Positions 41,108-49,412 of a stretch of DNA of 64,000 nucleotides are shown one piece after another; the stretch's first letter is position 1; every line of letters starts with the position of its first letter. The stretch comes from a virus. The notes beneath the pieces were generated by a model that saw only the letters and a list, made by a program, of their open reading frames with translations, was not told where the DNA came from and did not search any database. The stretch spans positions 1 to 64,000 of IMG/VR virus record IMGVR_UViG_3300043399_000524. One strand, 5' to 3'. The translations under genes were made by a program, and so were the position numbers.

Positions 41108-41985
41108 TGTGTATCATAGTTGCGAAATACTTTGATGGAATTGGATGGGCGGGCGCAAAGAATCGTGACCGTAAGTATATTCCAACACTAGATTTTTTAA
41201 TTGAAGATGTAGGTGATGTTGAACGTTGTATGATGCATGACCAAATAACAGGTTATAAAGAAGGCATCAACAGTTATGGTTTAAGTATACTGAACACAAG
41301 TTTAGATGTACTAGAAGATGAGCCGGAAGTTGAATCGGGTAAGGCAAAGAATAGTCCTGACGGTCAAGCAATAGCAGAAGCATTGGCGATGAAAGATCCG
41401 TTGGATGCAGTAAAACATCTAATCAAAAAGAAACTTGTAGGGTGTACCATCGTCTTTAATAAAGAAGATATGTATCTTATAGAAGCCGCTGACCAAGATG
41501 GCACAAGATCCTACGAATTTGTTGTAAAAAAGATAGCAAAGAAGAACATAGTAGCAAGAACTAATCATGGAATCTATCTTCCGTGGGCAAGTTTTCAACG
41601 TGTTGAGGGCGATGAGGAACAAACACTTGATAGAATATCTAGCGAAGCGAGGCTTTTACAAGCAGAAGAAGTCGTAAAGAATGCTAAATCTCCGCAAGAC
41701 TTAGTAGATGGATTGTGTCAAGTCAATGTTAACAATCCTCAGCTAAATATAATGAGATTCAGTACAGAAGAAAACAAGTTTCGCACAACAAGTCAGCAGT
41801 TATGTGTACCCAAAGAACGTACATTATATTGTCGTCCAGTGAGTAGCAACTTACAATTTAATTTCTGGGAACTGAATAAGCCAAACCGTGACACATGGGT
41901 AGAAATTATAAGCAACAGAGAATTGTGGAAACATTCAAAGAAAAATCTACCGTTTGATGATGTCAATTTGAAAGATATAGAATGA
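41107..41985 (+). CDS. Ntn-hydrolase (choloylglycine hydrolase-like)
   Basis: A 292-residue protein starting Met-Cys-Ile: after Met removal Cys would be the N-terminal nucleophile. GWAGAKNRDRKY supplies the Arg-Asp of the choloylglycine/acyl-transferase group, INSYGLSILN the Tyr/Asn region, and NHGIYLPWAS the later conserved part. These enzymes cut linear amides. It lies between two genes with capsid-targeting-like starts but has no such sequence itself. Substrate unknown. Confidence 0.7.
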   Translation: MCIIVAKYFDGIGWAGAKNRDRKYIPTLDFLIEDVGDVERCMMHDQITGYKEGINSYGLSILNTSLDVLEDEPEVESGKAKNSPDGQAIAEALAMKDPLDAVKHLIKKKLVGCTIVFNKEDMYLIEAADQDGTRSYEFVVKKIAKKNIVARTNHGIYLPWASFQRVEGDEEQTLDRISSEARLLQAEEVVKNAKSPQDLVDGLCQVNVNNPQLNIMRFSTEENKFRTTSQQLCVPKERTLYCRPVSSNLQFNFWELNKPNRDTWVEIISNRELWKHSKKNLPFDDVNLKDIE

Positions 41986-42383
41986 GAGCAAGAGAGTTTA
42001 TCACTGAAACAAAATACGGCTCTGCCGAAGATGTTTCAGCCGACGCCAAAAAACTACCAAAAAGCCAAGCCTCTGCTCTCAAAGGTGCTGTAAGTATGCC
42101 TGACATTTCACAAGTAAAACAAGGTGGTAGTCCATACGCACAATGGCGTTTTGGTATAGCAATGGCAGGGGCACCCGATTTTCCTACTGAACCTGCAGGG
42201 GCATTTGCCGGCGACCCTCTACTGGCAACATATACAGATGTTGAGATGGATATTATCAACAAAGCAGCTAAGTTTATTGGCGCTGGCGAAGTTAAACAAC
42301 TAACTAACAACAGAAGTCAAGAAGCCGATTGGGTCAACAAGAATAGTTTAGTAAAACCATTTAAAGGTTACAAAAGAAAATAA
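41982..42383 (+). CDS. Protein with capsid-targeting-like N-terminus (3)
   Basis: A 133-residue protein starting MRAREFITE and ending KPFKGYKRK. The centre shares the WRFGIAMAG core with the protein at 40326, so the two are distant paralogs. It starts inside the stop of the Ntn-hydrolase gene. Probable packaged head protein. Confidence 0.65.
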   Translation: MRAREFITETKYGSAEDVSADAKKLPKSQASALKGAVSMPDISQVKQGGSPYAQWRFGIAMAGAPDFPTEPAGAFAGDPLLATYTDVEMDIINKAAKFIGAGEVKQLTNNRSQEADWVNKNSLVKPFKGYKRK

Positions 42384-42434
42384 TTTAAATCAATCCTCAC
42401 TGTATAAGTAATTTTATACTTTATAGGATTTTCA

Positions 42435-43124
42435 ATGATTGACATAAACAATACACTTGACTTAGTTAAATTAAAACTCTACAATGAGTGGATTTATACA
42501 GCACATATTTATGATGAGGGCCCTAGCCCAATGCATGAAACACTAACTAAACAAGTTGTAGAAAAATACATCGATCCCATAAATTTACCTAAAAACTCTA
42601 AAATCTTGGATATGGGCTGCGGCCCTGGGTATTTTTTGGATCAAATGAAAGAACGCGGATACACTGACCTCATCGGTGTAACTCTAAGTCCCGGAGATAT
42701 AAAAGTATGCGAAAGCAAGGGTCATAAAATTGCAAAGTATGATTTGAGTTTTTTACCCCAAAAAGATGGCTATTACGATGAATCTGTTGACTTCATTTTC
42801 TGCCGTCATGCACTAGAACATAGTCCATACCCGATCTTCACCTTAATGGAATATAACCGTATTTTAAAGCAAAACGGCAAAATATACATAGAATTACCCC
42901 AACCAGATTGTGAACGCAAGCACGAGTACAATCTAAATCACTATAGTATTTTTGGTGAAAATCAATTGGCTGCTTTATTAATTCGTTGCGGTTTTAACAT
43001 TGATATGTTCAACAAACTAGAATTTGACATACAAGGTAAGAGGGAAAATGACGAAGTTTTCATAGCCAAAGAAAAATTCTATTGTATTGTAGTCACAAAA
43101 GCAAGACCATTAGATATCAAGTAA
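42435..43124 (+). CDS. Class I SAM-dependent methyltransferase
   Basis: A 229-residue methyltransferase. ILDMGCGPGYF near 56-66 is motif I, LIGVTLSPGDI motif II, and VDFIFCRHALEHSP and RILKQNGKIYIELP the later motifs. The substrate is not visible; sugar, quinone or small-molecule targets are all possible. A terminator follows. Confidence 0.88.
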   Translation: MIDINNTLDLVKLKLYNEWIYTAHIYDEGPSPMHETLTKQVVEKYIDPINLPKNSKILDMGCGPGYFLDQMKERGYTDLIGVTLSPGDIKVCESKGHKIAKYDLSFLPQKDGYYDESVDFIFCRHALEHSPYPIFTLMEYNRILKQNGKIYIELPQPDCERKHEYNLNHYSIFGENQLAALLIRCGFNIDMFNKLEFDIQGKRENDEVFIAKEKFYCIVVTKARPLDIK

Positions 43125-43127
43125 AAC

Positions 43128-43135
43128 GATAAATA
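43128..43135 (+). promoter_or_regulatory. Late promoter box overlapping a terminator
   Basis: GATAAATA whose last three bases form the start of the hairpin at 43133. Transcription would start around 43141, inside the hairpin. Confidence 0.55.
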
Positions 43136-43157
43136 CTCACTATAAGTGAGTATTTTT
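43133..43157 (+). terminator. Rho-independent terminator
   Basis: ATACTCACT pairs perfectly with AGTGAGTAT around ATA, followed by TTTT. The next gene's ATG begins right after the T run. Confidence 0.8.
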
Positions 43158-44786
43158 ATGGCTACACCAGAACCAACCGAAGTCGCACCTTGGTATTTGC
43201 GAAATATCAATCAGGCGCTAGAATTAGATAATGTAACAGGACAAGTACATGTCCGTAGTTCTATTGTGGGAGGTAATGTAACGATAGCAGGAAATATCAT
43301 TGTCAGTAATATCACTGTCGATGCTATGGGAAACATCGACTTGTCTGGTAACACAATGCCGGTCAGTGGAAATGTAACAGTAGATACAATTACTGGTAAT
43401 GTTAACGTTACGCAAGGAACTGATCCCTGGATAGTGTCAGGAAATGTCAATATTGATTCATTACCGGAAGTTGAGATTAAAAACGACATTGATAATCCTA
43501 TACCAATCAGTAAAGATACTAGTGTCAACTCAATAACTAACCCTATCTATGTATCAGGTGTAAACAATGCAAGTTTCTTTGCACCAACACAATCAGATGC
43601 ATTCGGTAGGTTGCGTGTAAGCAATCCGCAGACATTATTTGATACACAAGCAAGATACTATGACCATCAACAATTTGCTTCAAATACAGTTGGTGGAGGA
43701 AATGTAGTTTATAATGCAAATTCAAGCACATTTGCTATGAATGTGGGTACAGGATCAACCGATAGTGTCTTTAGAGAAACATATAAAGTATTCCCGTATC
43801 AACCAGGTAAGAGTTTGTTGATATTGTCAACATTCTGTATGAATGCTCCTAAAGCTAATTTAAGACAACGAGCAGGCTATTTCAGTGCTAATAATGGTAT
43901 ATATTTTGAAATAGACGGTACAACTTTAAACATGGTTATCAGAAGCAGTAGCAGTGGTGTTATTGTGGAAGATAGAGTACCGCAAATAAATTGGAACGGC
44001 GATACGTTATTAGGTACAGGTGGATCAACTAATCTGAGTGGTATACAACTAAATCCAGCAGTAGACCAAATTTGGTTTACTGATATTGAATGGTTGGGTG
44101 TAGGTAGTGTTCGTGTTGGGTTCGTTATAGACGGTCAATATATCGTATGTCATACTTTCCCGCATGCTAACGTTTTAGGTAATACTACAACATACATGAC
44201 AACAGCTAGTTTGCCGCTAAGATATGAAATTACAAATACAGGAACAACAGCAAGTAATAGTACATTAAGGCAGATTTGTTCTAGTGTTATTTCTGAGGGT
44301 GGGTACCAATTATCAGGAACACCAAGATCAATTGGTCACGCATTGAATGCACCGGTAACACTACCTAACGACCAATCATTTAAACCAATATTAAGTATTA
44401 GACTAAAGAGTACTATGTTGGATGCCATCGTATTACCAACATATTTTACCATTGCTCCTACAGCACAAAGTACATTCAAGTACAGAATTTACAGTCGTGC
44501 AATCACCACCGGAGGATCATGGGTAGGTGTAGACGGAGCTTTTGAAAGCCCGGTTGAATACAATTTAAATCCGACTACTATATCAAGTGGTGCAATAGTC
44601 ACTGAAGGATTTATTATTTCTAGTAACCAAGCATCGGCCGCCCCTTCGCAAGTTGCATTTGGATTTGAAGTTCAACTGCAAAGAAACTCTTTTACTAGTG
44701 TTGCTTATGAGTATGTAATTGCTGTTGCTACTACGGGTACTAACCAAACGGTATATTCAAGTATTGAGTGGCAAGAAGTTAACTAA
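43158..44786 (+). CDS. Virion structural protein, unknown
   Basis: A 542-residue beta-rich protein. Residues 1-110 contain short repeats (GNVTIAGNIIVSN, GNVTVDTITGNVNV) typical of phage fibre or baseplate shafts. The rest (SQSDAFGRLRVSNPQTLFD as QSDAFGRLRVSNPQTLFD, RQRAGYF, YFEIDGTTLNMVIRSS) is a larger domain found in tail proteins of aquatic phages, from memory. ATG 43158 is used because the GTG at 43146 lies in the terminator. Precise role unknown. Confidence 0.7.
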   Translation: MATPEPTEVAPWYLRNINQALELDNVTGQVHVRSSIVGGNVTIAGNIIVSNITVDAMGNIDLSGNTMPVSGNVTVDTITGNVNVTQGTDPWIVSGNVNIDSLPEVEIKNDIDNPIPISKDTSVNSITNPIYVSGVNNASFFAPTQSDAFGRLRVSNPQTLFDTQARYYDHQQFASNTVGGGNVVYNANSSTFAMNVGTGSTDSVFRETYKVFPYQPGKSLLILSTFCMNAPKANLRQRAGYFSANNGIYFEIDGTTLNMVIRSSSSGVIVEDRVPQINWNGDTLLGTGGSTNLSGIQLNPAVDQIWFTDIEWLGVGSVRVGFVIDGQYIVCHTFPHANVLGNTTTYMTTASLPLRYEITNTGTTASNSTLRQICSSVISEGGYQLSGTPRSIGHALNAPVTLPNDQSFKPILSIRLKSTMLDAIVLPTYFTIAPTAQSTFKYRIYSRAITTGGSWVGVDGAFESPVEYNLNPTTISSGAIVTEGFIISSNQASAAPSQVAFGFEVQLQRNSFTSVAYEYVIAVATTGTNQTVYSSIEWQEVN

Positions 44787-44799
44787 CGAATATTATTGA

Positions 44800-44807
44800 A
44801 ATAAATA
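44800..44807 (+). promoter_or_regulatory. Late promoter box abutting the terminase gene
   Basis: AATAAATA ends exactly five bases before ATG 44813. No Shine-Dalgarno is seen. Confidence 0.55.
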
Positions 44808-44812
44808 ATGGT

Positions 44813-46363
44813 ATGAGTGGAACACCTACCTTAGTCAAGACCCCTTATCAAAAGACACATTTTAAAACCGATAAGGAACTACAAGATTTTATAAAGTGTT
44901 GTGACCCTGACACGGGTTATCTATATTTTATGGATAATTTCTTTTACATACAACATCCTACTAAGGGAAGTATGTTGTATCATCCTTGGCCCTACCAAGA
45001 AAGATTGATCGAAACATACCACAAGTATAGATATTCAATCAGTCTAATGCCTCGACAGTCAGGTAAGTCAACAAGTGCAGCAGGATATCTATTATGGTAT
45101 GCTATGTTTGTACCCGATTCAACTATTCTTATTGCAGCGCACAAATATACAGGTGCTCAAGAAATCATGCAACGTATTCGCTATGCATATGAAGCATGTC
45201 CCGATCACATTAAAGCAGGTGTCACAACATATAACAAGGGTTCGTTAGACTTTGAGAACGGATCTCGTATAGTAAGTGCAACAACGACTGAAAATACAGG
45301 TCGTGGTATGTCTATCTCACTTTTATACTTAGACGAATTTGCGTTCGTTAGACCTAGCATTGCTACAGAATTCTGGACAGCTATTACTCCTACATTGGCA
45401 ACCGGTGGTAAAGCAATTATCACTAGTACACCAAACAGTGACGAAGACCAGTTTGCATTGATTTGGAAAGGTGCTAACAAGTGTGAAGATGAGTTTGGAA
45501 ATACAACAGAAGTCGGTGTAAACGGATTCAGAGCATATAGAGCATACTATACAGAACAACCCGGCCGTGATGAAAAATGGGCAGCAGAAATGAAGGCACA
45601 ACTCGGTGAAGATAGATTCCGCCGAGAGATTGGGTGTGAATTCATTATTGCTGATGAAACATTAATTGCTCCTACAACATTGATCGACTTAGAGGGAATC
45701 GAACCTGTCAGTCGCATGGGTCAAGTTCGTTGGTACGACACTCCTAAAAAAGGCAACATCTATGTTGTTGCATTAGATCCTAGTATCGGTACCGGTGGCG
45801 ACCCTGCTGCCATACAAGTTTTTGAGGCTAATTCAACCAAGCAAATAGCAGAATGGAAGCATAATCGTACGGATATCCCTAGTCAGATTAAATTACTAGC
45901 ACAAATCACGAAACATATATCTGAAATTACAGGTGAACCTAACAATATCTATTATTCAATAGAGTGTAACGGTATTGGCGAAGCAGCGATTGTGTCACTA
46001 AATGAATACGGAGAAAGCAACATTCAGGGCATTTTCTTGACTGAATCAGGAAAGTCAAGCCGCCGCGGCTTTAACACTACAAACAAAAGCAAACTTGCAG
46101 CTTGTGCCAAGTTCAAAACATTGGTTGAGAGCAAGAAAATGAAGGTAAATAGTCGTAGTCTTATAGGAGAAATGAAGTCATTCATAGCCCACGGTGGAAG
46201 TTATGCAGCCAAAGTCGGAGACACAGACGATTTAATTATGGCATCATTATTGGCTGTTAGAATGCTACAGCAATTAAGCGATTATCATTATGATTTAGAA
46301 GAACAAATTCGTGACCATGATGAAACAATACAGCCCCTGCCCTTTTACGCTGTTTTAGCTTAA
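44813..46363 (+). CDS. Terminase large subunit (gp17-like)
   Basis: A 516-residue packaging motor. Walker A is PRQSGKS near 83-89, Walker B LLYLDEFAF, and the coupling motif TSTPNS follows. The nuclease half has ALDPSIGTGGDPAA, SIECNGIGEAA and GDTDDLIMA, whose Asp and Glu residues bind metal. The order matches T4 gp17. It cuts concatemers and pumps DNA into the prohead. Confidence 0.95.
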   Translation: MSGTPTLVKTPYQKTHFKTDKELQDFIKCCDPDTGYLYFMDNFFYIQHPTKGSMLYHPWPYQERLIETYHKYRYSISLMPRQSGKSTSAAGYLLWYAMFVPDSTILIAAHKYTGAQEIMQRIRYAYEACPDHIKAGVTTYNKGSLDFENGSRIVSATTTENTGRGMSISLLYLDEFAFVRPSIATEFWTAITPTLATGGKAIITSTPNSDEDQFALIWKGANKCEDEFGNTTEVGVNGFRAYRAYYTEQPGRDEKWAAEMKAQLGEDRFRREIGCEFIIADETLIAPTTLIDLEGIEPVSRMGQVRWYDTPKKGNIYVVALDPSIGTGGDPAAIQVFEANSTKQIAEWKHNRTDIPSQIKLLAQITKHISEITGEPNNIYYSIECNGIGEAAIVSLNEYGESNIQGIFLTESGKSSRRGFNTTNKSKLAACAKFKTLVESKKMKVNSRSLIGEMKSFIAHGGSYAAKVGDTDDLIMASLLAVRMLQQLSDYHYDLEEQIRDHDETIQPLPFYAVLA

Positions 46364-46365
46364 AA

Positions 46366-46373
46366 GATAAATA
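46366..46373 (+). promoter_or_regulatory. Late promoter box abutting the 758-residue gene
   Basis: GATAAATA ends exactly five bases before ATG 46379. No Shine-Dalgarno is seen. Confidence 0.6.
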
Positions 46374-46378
46374 CTTAT

Positions 46379-48655
46379 ATGCCAAAAAATACAGATTCAT
46401 TAAACCGTTCATTATTTGAACTATTAAACAGCAAGGGATATGACCCTACACTATTAAGCACTGCGGGTAAGGAAACACCAACACCTGAGGAAGCAGAAGT
46501 TTTCCAATTCAACTTTGTTAAAGACGGCGAAGATTACGGAAAAGTCACAATGTCTATTGATGGATTACATAAACTAGTTATCTATTACGACGATGACATT
46601 GCTAATAGCGAAAAAGAAGAAAATGAATCTGGTGATTTATCTTGGTATCAGTTATTAAATCAATTGAAAAAATTCGCACAGAAATATCAATTGAGTTTTG
46701 AATTACGGAATGTAAGCAACTTAAAGCACGATATGGCAAAAAGGGAATATATGAAAAAGAAAGAATCTATTGCAGAGGGATATTATCCAATGGGCAAGAA
46801 AGCAAGTTACAGTGATGCTGTACCTAGCGTAAAGATTGTATTACAACACACTCGCCAAATAGAAGAAGGTGAGCAACGTTACCGTAATATTGCTAGAATC
46901 TTTTTAGAAAACGAACAAGGCGAAAGATTCTTAGCTCCCACAACTAAGCCAGGTATTGCCCGTGTATATGCTCGCCACATTGCTGAAGGTGGTCAGCCTC
47001 ATGACGAGCGTTGGAATCATATCAATAGTTTGTGCGAAGAATATCAAAAAATGGCAGGATTTGTTCGTGCAGTTCGCAATGGACAATTTAATGAATCAGC
47101 ACAACAATTGGTTAATGAAGGGGTTAATCATTATCAGTCATTGCGTGAGTCACTAAGCAAGTTAACAGGTCATCGTGGTTACAATGCATATTTTGAAAGT
47201 TGGACTCCTCCATTAATGGAAGATGACACTGATACAAGCAATATCAATGAATTGTTCGTACAAGAAACTGTTGATCCTCGCATTGAATCTGTTATGCCTA
47301 TTCTTTCTAAACTTCAAAAGAAGATTAGCGAGATGAGTGAAGTTAATCAATTAGCAGAATGGGCAGATAATTTAACAGAAGGTGGCGATGGCGGTGAAGC
47401 TAGCGAAGAACCAGTTGAACAAATCGAAGAAGAAGAAAGTTTAACAAGTAAAAATCCAGGTGGTATACCTGAAGGTCATTTGAGCAATCCAGGTGTGGAA
47501 GATAGTCCTGTAGTCAATTCAATTACTCGCCGCATTATAAATCAGCGCACAGACCTATTAGCAAAACATGGCCCTGAAAAAGTTGCACAAGCAATTGACA
47601 GTGTTGCTCATTTTGTAGGTGATGTTGATGAAATTGGTTCTAGTGATATCAGCGGTTGGGTCAAACAAGTTGAAGATGAACTAAACAGTGTAACGGAAAG
47701 TATTGTTGACGATTATGAAGATATGAGCGATAGCGAATTAATGCGTCATGCTCGTATGCTAGGTTTAGAAGATAACATTGTCATGGATGGCGAAGGTGGT
47801 TTAGCTAACCGTATGGAAATGATTTATTTGCTACAACAAGAAGCAGGTGATAATCTAGAAGAAAGCGGATTACAAGCATACTTAGGTAACAAAAAGTATG
47901 GCAAAGAAGGTATGGACGCACTACGAAAAGCGGGTCGTGAACATGCAAGCAAAGAAAAAATGGCAAAGATTCGTGCTAAGTATGACAAACTAGATGAAGA
48001 AGATGTTGAAGAAGGTTTAGGTGATGTTGCTAAGAAAGTTGGCAGCGCATTGAAGAAGGGTGCTACAGCAGTTGGTAAGGCAATCGTAGGTCCTGATGAT
48101 GACGAATTATTAAGAGACTTAAAAAAGAGAGCCGGCGTTCGTAACCCACAAACTGGCAAGCCAAGTATGGCGCACAGTGATGTAGAAAAGCGTGAAGAAG
48201 GTGTGGCGGAAGGTGGCTATCAAGATGATAGTAAAGAGCGTGAAGAAAATTTAAGATACGCCCGCACTCGCAATCCTGTTGCCGATGTGATTCGCAAGAA
48301 ATTAAATCCTAATCAGAAACCAGAAAAAGAGCAAGGTGTGGCGGAAGATTTAGATGCTAACCAAAAGCGTGTTGGTCAATTAGGTCCTTACGAAAAAGTT
48401 AAGAATAACAATATCGGTAAACTAGTCGGTGCTAATGAGAATTTTATCAATACAGATGACCAAGCAGTTGTAACTGAAACTAATCCTAAAGGTAAAGTTG
48501 ATTTTGCAGCTAAATTCAAGAAAAATATTGATAAAGTAAACCAGAATAAAAAAAGTACTGACGAGAAAATAAAACAGCACCATGATGACCAAAATAAACA
48601 AGTCAAAGAAGGACAAGAAGACCTCGATGCTATCCTAAGAATTATCAGAAAGTAA
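46379..48655 (+). CDS. Large head-region protein with repeated GVAE motifs
   Basis: A 758-residue, very charged, largely helical protein right after the terminase gene. The first ~280 residues look globular. The rest is low-complexity helix with repeated short motifs: IAEG, EEGLGDVAKK, EEGVAEGG, EQGVAED. These resemble prohead protease sites (hydrophobic-x-x-Glu). An amphipathic segment (VAKKVGSALKKGATAVGKAI) could be a cleaved peptide. A scaffold, internal or ejected head protein is plausible; no family is recognised. Confidence 0.65.
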   Translation: MPKNTDSLNRSLFELLNSKGYDPTLLSTAGKETPTPEEAEVFQFNFVKDGEDYGKVTMSIDGLHKLVIYYDDDIANSEKEENESGDLSWYQLLNQLKKFAQKYQLSFELRNVSNLKHDMAKREYMKKKESIAEGYYPMGKKASYSDAVPSVKIVLQHTRQIEEGEQRYRNIARIFLENEQGERFLAPTTKPGIARVYARHIAEGGQPHDERWNHINSLCEEYQKMAGFVRAVRNGQFNESAQQLVNEGVNHYQSLRESLSKLTGHRGYNAYFESWTPPLMEDDTDTSNINELFVQETVDPRIESVMPILSKLQKKISEMSEVNQLAEWADNLTEGGDGGEASEEPVEQIEEEESLTSKNPGGIPEGHLSNPGVEDSPVVNSITRRIINQRTDLLAKHGPEKVAQAIDSVAHFVGDVDEIGSSDISGWVKQVEDELNSVTESIVDDYEDMSDSELMRHARMLGLEDNIVMDGEGGLANRMEMIYLLQQEAGDNLEESGLQAYLGNKKYGKEGMDALRKAGREHASKEKMAKIRAKYDKLDEEDVEEGLGDVAKKVGSALKKGATAVGKAIVGPDDDELLRDLKKRAGVRNPQTGKPSMAHSDVEKREEGVAEGGYQDDSKEREENLRYARTRNPVADVIRKKLNPNQKPEKEQGVAEDLDANQKRVGQLGPYEKVKNNNIGKLVGANENFINTDDQAVVTETNPKGKVDFAAKFKKNIDKVNQNKKSTDEKIKQHHDDQNKQVKEGQEDLDAILRIIRK

Positions 48656-48664
48656 TTCTCCCAA

Positions 48665-48689
48665 AAACCTCACTTAAAATGTGAGGTTT
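48665..48689 (+). terminator. Hairpin terminator
   Basis: AAACCTCAC (48665-48673) pairs perfectly with GTGAGGTTT (48681-48689); the T tract is short. Confidence 0.65.
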
Positions 48690-48704
48690 ACCATATCCAA
48701 AAGG

Positions 48705-48712
48705 CATAAATA
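48705..48712 (+). promoter_or_regulatory. Late promoter box
   Basis: CATAAATA, 60 bases before the endonuclease ATG at 48773, leaving a structured leader. Confidence 0.45.
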
Positions 48713-48717
48713 AAAGT

Positions 48718-48747
48718 GTAGTTCGCGGAATTGGCGTTCCCAACTAC
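48718..48747 (+). promoter_or_regulatory. Two-tier hairpin in the endonuclease leader
   Basis: GTAGTT (48718-48723) pairs with AACTAC (48742-48747), and inside it GGAA (48727-48730) pairs with TTCC (48737-48740). AGGAG follows at 48762-48766. Confidence 0.4.
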
Positions 48748-48772
48748 TCTAATGCTATGAAGGAGCACCAGC

Positions 48773-49294
48773 ATGAATATTTATGATAGGTCAAACCCAC
48801 CTCAAGGGTTCTATGTATACGCATATCTCAGAGAAGATGGCACCCCATACTATGTAGGCAAAGGCAAAAGCGTTAGGGCCTCAGCAGACCATAAACACAT
48901 ACCTGTACCAAAAGATCACAATAGGATAAAAATACTTCAACATGGCTTGACAGAAGAACAAGCCTTCGCAGCCGAAAGCAAACATATTCTTGAATATGGA
49001 AGAAAAGATTTAGGAACAGGTATACTTATAAACAGAACTAACGGCGGCGAGGGTCCTACCGGAATGACGCATTCCGAAGAAACTAAACTCAAAATGAGAG
49101 AGTCACATAAAACGCAAATACCTTGGAATAAAGGCCTAAAGACAGGACCACTATCACCAGACCATATAGCTAGAAGTGCCGCCGGCAGAATAGGTAAACC
49201 ACGATCACCTGAATCAAAAGCAAAGCAAGCCGCCACAATGAAGGGTAGAGTTCCTTGGAATAAGGGAAAACAAAAAGTTAAAAAGGACGAATAA
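48773..49294 (+). CDS. GIY-YIG homing endonuclease before the SSB gene
   Basis: A 173-residue endonuclease. [20 protein letters not shown] at residues 13-32 is the GIY-YIG core, [10 protein letters not shown] holds the catalytic Glu, and NUMOD3-like repeats follow ([33 protein letters not shown]). It sits directly upstream of the gp32-like gene, separated by a promoter. Confidence 0.88.
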   Translation: MNIYDRSNPPQGFYVYAYLREDGTPYYVGKGKSVRASADHKHIPVPKDHNRIKILQHGLTEEQAFAAESKHILEYGRKDLGTGILINRTNGGEGPTGMTHSEETKLKMRESHKTQIPWNKGLKTGPLSPDHIARSAAGRIGKPRSPESKAKQAATMKGRVPWNKGKQKVKKDE

Positions 49295-49307
49295 GGACTA
49301 AATATAT

Positions 49308-49336
49308 TTGACATTCAGAGTATTGATCGCTACAAT
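49308..49336 (+). promoter_or_regulatory. Sigma70-type promoter for the SSB gene
   Basis: TTGACA (49308-49313), 17 bases, TACAAT (49331-49336). Confidence 0.85.
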
Positions 49337-49348
49337 AACTGTATGTTA

Positions 49349-49384
49349 GTCTCTCATAGGGAGAGGCGAATACTTAATAGAGAC
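49349..49384 (+). promoter_or_regulatory. Structured leader of the SSB gene
   Basis: GTCTCT (49349-49354) can pair with AGAGAC (49379-49384), or locally with GAGAG at 49361-49365, giving alternative hairpins. The ribosome-binding site AAGGAA lies downstream at 49399-49404. Confidence 0.4.
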
Positions 49385-49412
49385 CATCTCAATTTTATAA
49401 GGAAATATTATT

